Notes: generated from the sequence alone by a model not told the origin. 12,667 nt of DNA from Flammeovirgaceae bacterium UBA4659 (GCA_002405445.1 DHLV01000012.1:2298-14964); one strand, 5' to 3'. Shown: positions 1 to 8,351, numbered from the stretch's first letter. A program made the numbers and translations.

Positions 1-836
1 ATTCTGTTTCATTTGCTTTGGTTGCTGGTTTAGTGCTCGCCTGGGTGGGCCATCGCCTGGTTTCGCGCGAAATGCCTTTCGGTGCCTGGGTCGGTTTTCT
101 GTGGCTGCAACTAGGGCTTCATCTGTTTTTAGACTCATTTAACGTGTACGGAATCGCGTGGGCTGCACCGTTTCGTGACGATCGCGTGTCGATCAACGCA
201 TTGTATGTAGCCGACCCGTTTCTTTCCGTGCCGCTATTGATCGCAGCGATTGCTGCTTGGGTGAAATGGGAGCATCGCAAGCGCTGGGCCGCGCTGGGTA
301 TCTTCACCACGTCAGTCTATCTGGCTTATGCATTGTTCAATAAAAATGCGATCAACCGAACCATCGAGACCAACCTTGCTGCTATGTCCCCTTCCAGCCA
401 CGAGTACGTGGCAACACCCACGCCTTTCAATGTTTGGCTGTGGTATGTGGTTGTAAAGACAGATGACGGTTTTCTCATTGGATATCATTCTGTCTTCGAC
501 ACACAAACAAAAATCGATTTCGAGCAAGTGCGGCAAAAAGATTCGTTACTATTGCCATTTCAACAGCGCCCGGATGTTCAAAAGCTTAAACACTTTTCGA
601 AAGGCTACTATGCGGCACAAGCACGTGGTGATACACTGGTATTTTCAGACGTGAGATTTGGCCAGATACATGGCTGGCTGAATCCGCACTCTTCCTTTTC
701 GTTTTATTACTATGTAACACCACCCACGGCCGATAACCTTACCGTGATGCAGCGGGGGAGAGCAAAGGGCTGGACACCGACCACAATCAAAAAAATGGCG
801 CTGCGAATTTTTGGCAGAAAAGGGTCAGATATCTAG
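1..836 (+). CDS. YdjM-family membrane-bound metal-dependent hydrolase (5' partial)
   Basis: The reading frame is open from base 3 to the TAG at 834-836. The TTG at 18 is only an internal codon, because the frame continues off the left edge, so the true start and the N-terminal family motif (an HR..THS-type metal-binding segment) lie outside the window. Visible features are hydrophobic helices around the segments GAWVGFLWLQLG and FLSVPLLIAAIAAW, and the family signature HLFLDSFNVYGI...PF followed by a VADPF turn. This matches the HxxLD..t.yG...PF / DP pattern of DUF457/YdjM proteins. The C-terminal half of about 150 residues is soluble, begins after a TPTPFNVWLW segment typical of the family, and ends in a basic tail. 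The biochemical substrate of the family is not established; in E. coli YdjM is a LexA-regulated inner-membrane protein. The 3' end overlaps the convergent phospholipase D gene by 12 bp. The family call is fairly firm and the function is unknown. Confidence 0.75.
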   Translation, partial: SVSFALVAGLVLAWVGHRLVSREMPFGAWVGFLWLQLGLHLFLDSFNVYGIAWAAPFRDDRVSINALYVADPFLSVPLLIAAIAAWVKWEHRKRWAALGIFTTSVYLAYALFNKNAINRTIETNLAAMSPSSHEYVATPTPFNVWLWYVVVKTDDGFLIGYHSVFDTQTKIDFEQVRQKDSLLLPFQQRPDVQKLKHFSKGYYAAQARGDTLVFSDVRFGQIHGWLNPHSSFSFYYYVTPPTADNLTVMQRGRAKGWTPTTIKKMALRIFGRKGSDI

Positions 837-2027
837 CTTTTTGCCCAGTTTGTTTTTCTCCTGGGTAAAGTAGAAAGTAAACACAAAGAAAATGAGGCGC
901 ACCAATTCATAGGCCGCCCACTGTTGAAGGCGGATCCACCACGGCAGCCTCGAAAATGAGGAAGCCTGCACTCGCACGCAATCTTCTGTCAGAATGGTGG
1001 TAAGCTCTGAGTGGAGAGACTGCCCAAACGCTATGTTGTAGATATCCACATTCAACTCCACACTTGCGTAAGCGCTGATGTTGTTGACGTTGTAAGAACC
1101 AATGGTGGCCCACTGTGCGTCAAACACCGCCACCTTTCCGTGCAGTATATTTTTTTGGTATTCGTATATCTCAACGCCCTGGCGTAGAAGCCAGGCGTAT
1201 AAAAAGTTCTCAGCAGATTTTGCCAGCAGCACATCTGAGTAACGTGTTAAGATGAGCCTGATGCGCACCCCGCGCTGGGCTGCTTTTGCCAGACTGTTAC
1301 GCAGCACACGGCCGGGGATGAAATAGCTGGACATGATGATGATATCGTGCCGCGACCGATGCAGCCACTCGAGGTAGCTTCGCGAAATTTGATTTTTGGC
1401 ACGTACCCAATCGTTTACACGCACGCGCACCAGACATTCTTGGTCGGTAGTGAGTGCCGTGCGCCACTGGTGGGGTTCAGTAATCCCCTGATTTTTAAAA
1501 ATCCCTTTTCGCCAAAGTTGTCGGCATCGGGCTAAAATCTCCAACGATGATTCCCCTATGATGTATACGCTCCAATCCAGCCAGGCAGGCTGGCCGGGTA
1601 AATCATTGTAGCGGTTGCTCACGTTGAGGCCGCCCACCAGAGCATGTATCCCGTCTACTACCAGTATTTTGTGGTGCATGCGCCTGCCCACGTAGAACCC
1701 CTTCCCCCGTAAAATGGGCGAGAACCATTTGAAATACGCACCCGCTTCCTTCAGTTCCTCAATAAGTTGCGGAGGAAAATCCTTCGAGGCGTAGGCGTCA
1801 AGTAACAGATAAACCTTCACCTGCCGGGCTGCGGCACGCAACAGGGCCTCAACGATTCGTTGGCCCGTTTCATCGGCATCAAAAATGTACACCTGAAGGT
1901 GCACAGAATGCTTTGCATCGTTGATGAGCTTCTCCATCCCATTAAAATAGCCAGCTCCACCTTTGATCAGGCGAACCTCGTTGTTGGCCGAGTATCCGGA
2001 ACCGCGGTGAACATGGTATTGACTCAT
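825..2027 (-). CDS. Phospholipase D-like protein, cardiolipin synthase (ClsB-like) type
   Basis: The protein is 400 residues with two complete HKD motifs: H118-x-K120-x4-D125 followed by GG at 132-133, and H296-x-K298-x4-D303 followed by a GS/N motif. The segment VYIFDADETG at 47-56 is the usual cardiolipin-synthase opening. Two HKD motifs in one chain form one active site that transfers a phosphatidyl group; in the Cls family two phosphatidylglycerols (or PG plus PE) give cardiolipin. There is no N-terminal membrane anchor, as in ClsB, but residues 364-387 form an aromatic, hydrophobic tail likely to bind the membrane. The ATG at 2025-2027 is chosen because the protein begins shortly before the conserved domain and a TACTTTTG promoter element lies 25 bp upstream. 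The 3' end overlaps the YdjM-like gene. It could be a PLD of another specificity; the domain call is certain and the substrate is inferred. Confidence 0.88.
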   Translation of the reverse strand: MSQYHVHRGSGYSANNEVRLIKGGAGYFNGMEKLINDAKHSVHLQVYIFDADETGQRIVEALLRAAARQVKVYLLLDAYASKDFPPQLIEELKEAGAYFKWFSPILRGKGFYVGRRMHHKILVVDGIHALVGGLNVSNRYNDLPGQPAWLDWSVYIIGESSLEILARCRQLWRKGIFKNQGITEPHQWRTALTTDQECLVRVRVNDWVRAKNQISRSYLEWLHRSRHDIIIMSSYFIPGRVLRNSLAKAAQRGVRIRLILTRYSDVLLAKSAENFLYAWLLRQGVEIYEYQKNILHGKVAVFDAQWATIGSYNVNNISAYASVELNVDIYNIAFGQSLHSELTTILTEDCVRVQASSFSRLPWWIRLQQWAAYELVRLIFFVFTFYFTQEKNKLGKKLDI

Positions 2028-2052
2028 TCTTTTGCGAAAGTTGTCGGTAAAT

Positions 2053-2060
2053 CAAAAGTA
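2053..2060 (-). promoter_or_regulatory. Candidate -7 element of the PLD gene promoter (TACTTTTG)
   Basis: On the minus strand this reads TACTTTTG, an exact match to the Bacteroidota sigma-factor -7 consensus TAnnTTTG, ending 25 bp before the ATG at 2027. It predicts a transcript leader of roughly 20 nt. I do not see a well-spaced -33 TTG; the nearest on the minus strand (2088-2086) is 25 bp away. The 134 bp region also has to serve the divergent USP gene. Confidence 0.4.
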
Positions 2061-2161
2061 ATATAACCTATTGGCAGGTAGATAACAATCTCAAATGGTA
2101 TGACTTTGGTCATTTTGCGGTTGTCCGAAGTTCGCCTACTTGAAGCCAATATCTTACCTGT

Positions 2162-2983
2162 ATGATCAAGTCAATTTTATGTCTTACTGATTTTTCACCC
2201 GCAGCACACAATGGGTTGGAATATGCTGCCAACCTGTCCAGGTTGCTGTCGGCACGCATCACGCTGATGCACGTGCGGCCTACCGTGTGGCCGGAGGCCG
2301 TCCAGTTGGAACAGGAACGCGAGCGAAGCAGTGAGGAGCTTACTGCCCTTTTGCAAAGTTCGGCCGACATCGTTCATCAGCATTTTGGTATCAGGTGCAA
2401 GATTCAGCTTGAATCTACTACCGAAACACTTGAACAGGTAGTGGAATCTGTCTCAAAGAATTTCGATTTGGTGGTGACCGGCACAAACGGTGCCGATGAC
2501 TATTATCAATTCGTTTTTGGCAGCAACAGTTACCGAATCGTTGAGGGAGCGAGTTGCCCGGTGTTGGCTATTCCTTTTGGTTGCCGATTCAAACACCCGA
2601 AGCAAATCGTGTATGCTTATGATCCACAGACCAATCCGATATTTCTGATCGACACGTTGATGACGCTTGCCAACACGCTTCGCTCATCGGTTTGTGTGTA
2701 TTATGTGGTGGCCGGAGGGCGATCGCCCGAGACAGAGCAGTTGCTGGAAATCGTGAAGGGCGCAGTGCTGGCGCGGTCACACAAGGACGTAAAGTGGGAA
2801 TTTGATGCTGGTTTTTCAAACGATGTAGCATGGTCGATTGCGCAGTACGTGAACAGAAAGACGACCGATATACTGGCACTTTCCTACCACCACCGGTCCC
2901 TCGCAGAAGTGATTTTCAGGAAAGACACCATCAAACAAACGATGATGACCATTGACTGCCCGGTACTTGTTTTCCGGCATTGA
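2162..2983 (+). CDS. Universal stress protein, tandem UspA domains
   Basis: The protein has 273 residues and two UspA folds. The first (about 1-140) begins with beta-strand IKSILCLTDFS, with the nucleotide-contacting D10. It carries a perfect ATP-binding motif G107-x2-G110-x9-G120-S121, then the closing strand CPVLAIP. The second (about 147-273) has the same overall order and ends CPVLVF, but its motif is degraded (SYHHRSLAEVIF, without the glycines), so only the first domain should bind ATP. Double-domain USPs with one degenerate half are common in Bacteroidota and act in the cytoplasm in stress and starvation survival. The ATG at 2162 directly precedes the conserved first strand; no clear Shine-Dalgarno is seen. 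The gene is divergent from the PLD gene and convergent, with a 4 bp gap, to the coiled-coil gene. Confidence 0.93.
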   Translation: MIKSILCLTDFSPAAHNGLEYAANLSRLLSARITLMHVRPTVWPEAVQLEQERERSSEELTALLQSSADIVHQHFGIRCKIQLESTTETLEQVVESVSKNFDLVVTGTNGADDYYQFVFGSNSYRIVEGASCPVLAIPFGCRFKHPKQIVYAYDPQTNPIFLIDTLMTLANTLRSSVCVYYVVAGGRSPETEQLLEIVKGAVLARSHKDVKWEFDAGFSNDVAWSIAQYVNRKTTDILALSYHHRSLAEVIFRKDTIKQTMMTIDCPVLVFRH

Positions 2984-2987
2984 TGGA

Positions 2988-3602
2988 TCAGCGCGTAAAA
3001 GTATGGCGGAGCTCTGCATAAGCGTCCTCGATTTCGCGCCTGAACACCATCCAATTCTTCTTGGCACTCTCTTCAGCTTGTAGCGGAAAGTTGCGGATTG
3101 AATTGATCTTTTTGTTGGCAGATGTTTTTGCTTCCGACAACCATTCCTTCAACTCCATTTTCCCCAGTTCGGCTTTCAACTTCAAAATCTCGAGCTTGAT
3201 CTGCATGCGATGAAACTTATCTTCGATCAGATGCAAAAACTGGTCATAGTCTTTTTCTTTACGCAACTCTTCGATGATGCCGGTGATTTCGGATTTTACA
3301 GCCAGCAGGTGCTCCTTCAAGTCAACTACAGTATTTTGGTTGGCGCGTACAATTTGCTGCTCCAACGCTTCCAGCCGCGCTCCGATGGCGTTTGCGTTTT
3401 CGCGCGTCACATAAGCATTCAGCGCCAACAGGTCTTTCAACTCCTTACTTGCAGCGCCAACTTCGGCCAGCAGTTCGTCATATTTCTGATGAACGCCCAC
3501 ATGTTCGGCATTTACATCTTGTTTAAAGCGCATCAATTCCTCTTTGGTTGTTTTCAGCACCCGGGCCGCACTTTGTGCTATCTTACTTTTCATGGGTTTC
3601 AT
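2988..3602 (-). CDS. Uncharacterised coiled-coil protein, possibly stress-related
   Basis: The protein has 204 residues, no signal peptide and no membrane segment, and is very rich in K, E, L and A. Heptad-like hydrophobic spacing runs from about residue 20 to 155, with only one proline (in NFPLQ, around 173) after the N-terminal tip, so it is predicted to be almost wholly alpha-helical. The C-terminal part (KKNWMVFRREIEDAYAEL, 181-198) has the W...F...A...L pattern of amphipathic helices seen in phasin-like and Sll1863-type stress coiled-coil proteins; this is a resemblance I cannot verify. Two starts are possible, at 3602 (MKPMKSK) and 3593 (MKSK); neither has a strong ribosome site. It lies 23 bp downstream of the next minus-strand gene, probably in one operon, and abuts the USP gene tail to tail. 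The function is unknown. Confidence 0.75.
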   Translation of the reverse strand: MKPMKSKIAQSAARVLKTTKEELMRFKQDVNAEHVGVHQKYDELLAEVGAASKELKDLLALNAYVTRENANAIGARLEALEQQIVRANQNTVVDLKEHLLAVKSEITGIIEELRKEKDYDQFLHLIEDKFHRMQIKLEILKLKAELGKMELKEWLSEAKTSANKKINSIRNFPLQAEESAKKNWMVFRREIEDAYAELRHTFTR

Positions 3603-3625
3603 ATACAGGTTATTTTTGGTTAATG

Positions 3626-4039
3626 TTATATCACGCGCTCGATAAAACTGAATAATGCTTCTTTGTTCGAATTGAATTGTATTGACGTGGCTTCTAGTTC
3701 GTCCATCAGGGTCGCATGCTCTTGCAGGTAGACTGCTTCCTCTTCGGCTTTACCGGCTAACACTTCTGCCAATCGCCTTTCATGCTGGCGTAGTTTGGCT
3801 ACCAGTTGATGGATGAGTTCATCGCGGTAGTAGATGATCAGGTTTTGGAAATGGCTGATTTTCGCCTTGTCACTTTCAGATGAAAAACGTGTGACATATC
3901 CGTCTAGAAGCTTTTGGAAAAATATCATTTCACGCTTCCACAGCGCAGCGGTAGAAATCCACCGCAGTGTTTTCTTGTGCTTCCAAACAAGGGCTGGTTG
4001 CATTCCCATGTTGTACCTATCTGAAGCGGGATTGTTCAT
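3626..4039 (-). CDS. Uncharacterised small helical protein
   Basis: This is a predicted 137-residue soluble protein read from the ATG at 4039. The frame stays open to an ATG at 4144, but the extra 35 residues are R/H/W-rich and look non-coding, so I prefer the shorter form; an ATG at 4009 (MGMQPAL) is also possible. The sequence is mainly helical, with a W...ALWKREMIFFQKLL opening helix, a second helix HFQNLIIYYRDELIHQL, and a charged third helix rich in E, A and K. Histidines at 21, 63, 77, 86 and 108 and the three-to-four-helix layout recall hemerythrin-like bundles, but I do not see a clean hemerythrin metal pattern, so this is only a suggestion. It is the first gene of a likely two-gene unit with the coiled-coil gene. 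The function is unknown. Confidence 0.65.
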   Translation of the reverse strand: MNNPASDRYNMGMQPALVWKHKKTLRWISTAALWKREMIFFQKLLDGYVTRFSSESDKAKISHFQNLIIYYRDELIHQLVAKLRQHERRLAEVLAGKAEEEAVYLQEHATLMDELEATSIQFNSNKEALFSFIERVI

Positions 4040-4310
4040 CGTCCAATGGTGTCTTGATTCGGTTATAAAGGTCAGGTTTAGCAATGAGCGATGAAATGAT
4101 GCCCATCGCCTCACACGATGATTGAAGTCATGGAATAGAGGCACTGCCAGAAGCCGTCACAACAAATGCTGCAATTTTAGTTTTTGACTTTTTGCTCATC
4201 GGTTAGCAACACTTTTGGGTTTCGCTACATTCAACTGCAAACCTGTTTTTTTGATTTGAGATTTCGCCAACAACCCCTACAATGCCCCGCGATTATTATC
4301 CTTTTTTGAC

Positions 4311-4318
4311 TATTTTTG
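4311..4318 (+). promoter_or_regulatory. Candidate -7 promoter element for ftsK (TATTTTTG)
   Basis: This is an exact TAnnTTTG match ending 15 bp before the ftsK ATG at 4334, implying a leader of about 10 nt. I see no TTG at the usual -33 spacing. The remaining 4040-4310 sequence is A/T-rich toward ftsK and holds no convincing gene. It must also contain the promoter of the minus-strand pair, for which I find no exact -7 match. Confidence 0.4.
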
Positions 4319-4333
4319 CAATAATTTTTTGAG

Positions 4334-6781
4334 ATGGCGGAAAACACCTACAAGTCTAACACGTTTAAAAAACCCGATAAAGACAAGAAAGGCAAAGCGC
4401 CCAAGTCGAAGTTCAAACTCAACTTCTCTTTTTTCCAGGATCAGCGGTTCATTTTGGCCAGTGGTTTTTTTCTGGTGATCGTTTCGCTGTACTTATTCAT
4501 CGCCTTTGTATCGTACCTTTTTACCGGGAAAGCGGATCAAAGTGTGGTTGAAGCGTTCTGGACATCAGAATGGCTGGAATCCGGACGGGAGGCAGAAAAC
4601 TGGCTGGGGCTTTATGGTGCGATAACCTCGCACTACCTCGTTTTCAAGTGGTTAGGCATCTCTGCTTTCTTTGTTCCTCCGTTACTATTCATGGTCGGAT
4701 TTAAGATGGTTTTCAAACGGGAATTACTGCCCATATTTTCGGTGTTTATTTTGTCGGTGTTTGCAGGTTTATGGCTCTGTTTGTTATTGGGCTATCTGAC
4801 ACACACACTTGCGGGCGTAAATGAAATCAGTTTCCTCAGCGGTGGACTGGGCTACGAGTTGGCGAAGATTTCTGACAGCTTATTTGGGTGGGGTACTTTT
4901 CTGATTCTGGTACTTTCGCTGTTCATTTTCATTATCTATTTCTACAACGTCACCTCCATTAACGCCTTTCAGGTGAAGAATCCAAAGCCCATTGGCAACG
5001 ATGCCTTGTTGCCTGATCAAGAAGAGAAGATTGAGCCAACCTATTCAGACGATCGCGACAATTGGCCCAGCCAACCGAATGATCAATTGCCTGAGCCAGT
5101 GTTGCTGGTAAAGCCGCCTGCAGAGCAGGGTAAGCCGCCCGAGATAAAACTCGACATTGAACCTGCAAAACCTGAAAAAACCAACAAAGAAGAGTTGGTT
5201 TTCACCGTGGAAGAGCCCGTGGTTGAATCGCAAGTCACAGCCGATAAGTTGGTGGAAGAGAAGGGTTTGTACGACCCTACACTGGACCTTAGCAGTTACA
5301 AGTTTCCACCACTTGAATTGTTGAACGAATATGAGGCCGGTAAGGTACAAGTGACACAGGATGAACTGAACCTAAACAAAGATAAGATCGTAGCCACGCT
5401 TACCAATTTTAAGATTGGCATCCAGAGCATCAAAGCGACCATTGGGCCAACGGTAACCTTGTATGAGATCGTCCCTGATGCCGGGATTAAGATATCGCGC
5501 ATCAAAAATCTGGAAGACGACATTGCGTTGAGTTTGGCAGCCCTTGGAATACGCATTATCGCCCCGATCCCTGGGAAAGGCACGATAGGGATTGAAGTAC
5601 CCAACAAAAACCGTGAGATGGTAAGCATCCGTTCGGTGTTGAGCACGGAGCGTTTTCAAAAGTCTGATAAAGACTTGCCAATTGCTATCGGCAAAACCAT
5701 CTCAAATGAGTTGATGGTGATCGACCTCGCCAAGATGCCCCATTTACTGGTGGCCGGGGCAACGGGTCAGGGCAAGTCGGTAGGGTTAAATGTGATTCTC
5801 ACGTCATTGCTGTATAAGCTTCACCCCAGTCAGCTCAAGTTGGTGTTGGTAGATCCGAAGAAGGTGGAGATGTCTCTGTTCAGCAAAATTGAACGGCACT
5901 ATCTCGCCAAGTTGCCCAACAGTGAGGAGGCCATCATCACCGACACCAAAAAGGTTGTGTACACCCTCAACTCGCTATGCATCGAGATGGAAAATCGATA
6001 TGAAATTTTGAAAGATGCCGGTGCGAGGAATTTGAAGGAATACAACGCAAAATTCGTTGGTCGCAAGTTGAATCCGAAAGAGGGGCATCGCTTCTTGCCC
6101 TACATTGTGTTGGTGATAGATGAGTTAGCAGATTTGATGATGACGGCAGGCAAGGAGGTAGAGACCCCGATTGCGCGGCTCGCCCAATTGGCGCGCGCCA
6201 TTGGCATCCACCTGGTGGTAGCCACCCAGAGGCCTTCAGTGAATGTCATCACGGGTGTAATTAAAGCCAACTTTCCGGCAAGGCTATCGTTTCGGGTCAC
6301 TTCCAAGGTAGACTCCAGAACGATTTTGGACGCAGGCGGTGCGGACCAATTGGTGGGCATGGGCGACATGTTATTGAGTCTTGGATCTGATGTGATACGC
6401 TTGCAAAGCCCGTTTGTCGATACTCCTGAGATTGAAAAAGTTTGCGACTACATCGGGGCGCAACGCGGATACGATTCGGCATACCTGTTGCCAGAGTTTG
6501 AAGGTGAAGATGAAGGCGGTGCAGACGCAGTTGATCTGTCCGAACGCGATGCATTGTTTGAAGAGGCGGCCAAGTTAATCGTCATGCACCAACAAGGCAG
6601 CACATCGCTCATCCAGCGAAAATTGAAGCTGGGCTACAACCGCGCAGGCCGATTAATTGACCAATTGGAGGCTGCCAGGATTGTAGGGCCGTTTGAAGGT
6701 TCAAAGGCAAGAGAAGTATTGGTGAAAGACGAAATGAGTTTGGAACAATTATTGAATGAATTAAGGGAAAGACACAACTGA
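4334..6781 (+). CDS. ftsK: DNA translocase FtsK
   Basis: This 815-residue protein has the full FtsK/SpoIIIE layout. A basic N-terminal tail is followed by four hydrophobic membrane segments (about 38-62, 99-126, 130-160 and 182-206). A proline/acid-rich linker spans about 207-330 and is short compared with E. coli FtsK. The RecA-like motor follows: Walker A GATGQGKS at 475-482, the VDPKKVEMS segment near 508-516, Walker B LVIDELADL with D596/E597, and the ATQRPSVNVITG and KANFPARLSFRV sensor segments. The C-terminal winged-helix gamma domain (about 736-795, LIQRKLKLGYNRAGRLIDQLE) reads polar DNA sequences and contacts XerD. It pumps chromosome ends through the division septum and triggers dimer resolution at dif. 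The ATG at 4334 has a close upstream TATTTTTG element. The LolA-like gene starts 20 bp after the stop, so co-transcription is likely. Confidence 0.97.
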   Translation: MAENTYKSNTFKKPDKDKKGKAPKSKFKLNFSFFQDQRFILASGFFLVIVSLYLFIAFVSYLFTGKADQSVVEAFWTSEWLESGREAENWLGLYGAITSHYLVFKWLGISAFFVPPLLFMVGFKMVFKRELLPIFSVFILSVFAGLWLCLLLGYLTHTLAGVNEISFLSGGLGYELAKISDSLFGWGTFLILVLSLFIFIIYFYNVTSINAFQVKNPKPIGNDALLPDQEEKIEPTYSDDRDNWPSQPNDQLPEPVLLVKPPAEQGKPPEIKLDIEPAKPEKTNKEELVFTVEEPVVESQVTADKLVEEKGLYDPTLDLSSYKFPPLELLNEYEAGKVQVTQDELNLNKDKIVATLTNFKIGIQSIKATIGPTVTLYEIVPDAGIKISRIKNLEDDIALSLAALGIRIIAPIPGKGTIGIEVPNKNREMVSIRSVLSTERFQKSDKDLPIAIGKTISNELMVIDLAKMPHLLVAGATGQGKSVGLNVILTSLLYKLHPSQLKLVLVDPKKVEMSLFSKIERHYLAKLPNSEEAIITDTKKVVYTLNSLCIEMENRYEILKDAGARNLKEYNAKFVGRKLNPKEGHRFLPYIVLVIDELADLMMTAGKEVETPIARLAQLARAIGIHLVVATQRPSVNVITGVIKANFPARLSFRVTSKVDSRTILDAGGADQLVGMGDMLLSLGSDVIRLQSPFVDTPEIEKVCDYIGAQRGYDSAYLLPEFEGEDEGGADAVDLSERDALFEEAAKLIVMHQQGSTSLIQRKLKLGYNRAGRLIDQLEAARIVGPFEGSKAREVLVKDEMSLEQLLNELRERHN

Positions 6782-6801
6782 TTGACAGCATTACTACACC
6801 A

Positions 6802-7449
6802 ATGAAGATGAAAAAAATTGTTTTGGCAGCTCTTCTTACGTTTACAGCGAAGTTATTGATGGCCCAATATGATCCCAAGGCCCTGGAAATTTTAGAAGGC
6901 ATGGCCAAGAGGTATCGGTCTTTTGCCACCTTTGAAGCCAGCATTACATCCAACATGACCAACGAGTCGGAGGGTGTAAAGGAGGAGTATAAGGGCAAGA
7001 TTACAGTGAAGGGCGAAAAGTTTAAGCTGATTTTGGATGACCAGGAAATTATGCACAACGGTACCACTGTTTGGACCTACCTGCCCTCAGCCAAAGAGGT
7101 GAGCATTGATAACTTTGACCCGAACTCAGATGATATCAATCCGGTTAAGATATTTGAGATTTACAAAAAAGGTTTCAAATACTTGCACCTAGGAGAAAAG
7201 ACGGAGGCGGGCGTGCCCATGGATGAGGTTGATTTGGTGCCTGAGAAAAAGAATGCCCAGTATTTCAAAATCAAGATGATGATTTCGAAGAAAGACAAGA
7301 GCATTCAAAGTTGGACCATGTTTGATCGCTCAGGCAACCGTTATCGTTACACCATCACCAAGTTTGTGCCAAACGTCAAAGTTGACGATGCATTTTTTAC
7401 CTTTGACGTAAAGAAATATCCGGGTGTAGAGGTGAACGATCTCCGGTAA
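6802..7449 (+). CDS. LolA-like outer-membrane lipoprotein carrier protein
   Basis: This 215-residue secreted protein has a signal peptide with a KMKK n-region, a hydrophobic core (about 6-19) and likely cleavage after LLMA (residue 21), leaving Q22 at the N-terminus. The mature part follows the LolA pattern: an opening amphipathic helix (ALEILEGMAKRYRSF), then alternating strands including KGKITVKGEKFKLIL, the GTTVWTYLP segment and a closing VDDAFFTFD. LolA accepts lipoproteins from the LolCDE exporter and carries them across the periplasm; Bacteroidota often carry a LolA-family gene directly after ftsK. An ATG at 6808 (MKKIVL) is an alternative start; 6802 is kept as the longer signal peptide. 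The gene is followed by a strong terminator, which closes the ftsK unit. It could be one of several LolA paralogues rather than the essential one. Confidence 0.88.
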   Translation: MKMKKIVLAALLTFTAKLLMAQYDPKALEILEGMAKRYRSFATFEASITSNMTNESEGVKEEYKGKITVKGEKFKLILDDQEIMHNGTTVWTYLPSAKEVSIDNFDPNSDDINPVKIFEIYKKGFKYLHLGEKTEAGVPMDEVDLVPEKKNAQYFKIKMMISKKDKSIQSWTMFDRSGNRYRYTITKFVPNVKVDDAFFTFDVKKYPGVEVNDLR

Positions 7450-7464
7450 TTGAACATCAGCAAC

Positions 7465-7492
7465 AAAAGCCTCGCCAGTGCGCGGCTTTTTT
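7465..7492 (+). terminator. Intrinsic terminator after the LolA-like gene
   Basis: The stem pairs AAAAGCC (7465-7471) with GGCTTTT (7484-7490). It continues inward, after one T/C mismatch, with CGC (7473-7475) against GCG (7480-7482) around a CAGT loop, and is followed by a run of six T in all. It begins 15 bp after the stop codon at 7449 and separates the ftsK unit from pyrF. Confidence 0.85.
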
Positions 7493-7519
7493 GAGTTCGG
7501 TTGGTTGATAACTTTCTGC

Positions 7520-7527
7520 TATTTTTA
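7520..7527 (+). promoter_or_regulatory. Possible -7 promoter element for pyrF (TATTTTTA)
   Basis: This is one base off TAnnTTTG (final G is A), with a TTG at 7501-7503 separated by 16 bp, close to the TTG-N17 spacing reported for Flavobacterium. It ends 4 bp before the pyrF ATG, so the transcript would be leaderless or nearly so. The position just after a terminator supports the need for a promoter here. Confidence 0.3.
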
Positions 7528-7531
7528 AGGG

Positions 7532-8350
7532 ATGAACCGCGAGCAACTCTACCAGCAGATACAAAAGAAGAAATCTTACCTCTGCGTTGGCCTCGATACT
7601 GATTTGGAGAAGATACCCAAGCACCTGCTCCATGCCGAGGATCCCATTTTTGAATTCAACAAACAAATTATTGATGCCACCCATGAATTTGCCGTTGCCT
7701 ACAAACCCAATGTTGCGTTTTACGAGGCGCTTGGGCCGAAGGGGTGGGAGAGTTTGAAGAAAACCCTAGACTACATTCCCGCTGAGTGCTTCACTATTGC
7801 AGACGCAAAAAGGGGCGATATCGGCAACACTTCCGCTCTGTATGCCAGAGCGTTTTTTCAACAGATGAATTTTGATTCGATTACCGTAGCACCTTATATG
7901 GGTGAAGATTCGGTGAAGCCATTTCTTGAATTCAGTGGCAAGTGGGTGATATTGCTGATCCACACGTCAAACCCTGGCAGCCGCGATTTTCAATTACTGG
8001 AAGCCAACGATGGGCACTATGTGTTTCAGCATGTCATATTCGCTTCACAGCAATGGGCTACGCCTGACCAAATGATGTATGTAGTAGGTGCCACGCACGC
8101 AGAGAAAATTGGCGCCATCCGCGCTCTCGCGCCCGACCATTTCTTTTTGGTGCCCGGGGTGGGCGCGCAAGGCGGAGACTTAGAGGCCGTTTCGAAAGCC
8201 GGCCTGAATGGCCGCTGCGGGTTGCTCGTGAATTCTTCACGCGCCATCATTTACGCTTCAGACAAAACAGATTTTGCGGAGGCAGCCCGCAGAGAGGCGG
8301 CCTACGTGCAACGAGAGATGGAGCATTACCTGCATTCTTTTGCGTATTGA
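7532..8350 (+). CDS. pyrF: Orotidine 5'-phosphate decarboxylase (long form)
   Basis: The enzyme decarboxylates OMP to UMP, the last step of de novo pyrimidine synthesis, in the cytoplasm. The 272-residue length and motif order fit the long (type 2, about 270-residue) bacterial subfamily. They are LCVGLDTD (17-24), the AYKPN lysine (K58), the catalytic D91-x-K93-R-G-D96-I-G-NTS segment, APYMGEDSV (120-128), the HTSNPGS loop (144-150) and the phosphate-binding [10 protein letters not shown] (207-216). All catalytic residues are present. The ATG at 7532 is the only sensible start before the conserved first strand. The DUF2851 gene begins 1 bp after its stop, so pyrF leads a compact operon with two genes that have no known link to pyrimidines. 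Confidence 0.96.
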   Translation: MNREQLYQQIQKKKSYLCVGLDTDLEKIPKHLLHAEDPIFEFNKQIIDATHEFAVAYKPNVAFYEALGPKGWESLKKTLDYIPAECFTIADAKRGDIGNTSALYARAFFQQMNFDSITVAPYMGEDSVKPFLEFSGKWVILLIHTSNPGSRDFQLLEANDGHYVFQHVIFASQQWATPDQMMYVVGATHAEKIGAIRALAPDHFFLVPGVGAQGGDLEAVSKAGLNGRCGLLVNSSRAIIYASDKTDFAEAARREAAYVQREMEHYLHSFAY

Positions 8351-8351
8351 C

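Noticed and set aside
2150..2157. TATCTTAC as the USP gene -7 element
   Set aside because: It differs from TAnnTTTG in two of the six fixed bases and has no well-spaced -33 TTG.
4040..4144. Upstream extension of the small helical protein to ATG 4144
   Set aside because: The 35 added residues are rich in R, H and W, unlike the rest of the protein, and look like untranslated leader.
5045..5350. Antisense frames within ftsK and other long genes
   Set aside because: They are shadows of strongly supported coding regions and show no recognisable motifs or start signals.
8274..8351. Longer N-terminus for the DUF2851 protein (ATG 8274)
   Set aside because: It overlaps pyrF by 77 bp and gives an arginine-rich stretch without family character; ATG 8352 starts 1 bp after the pyrF stop.
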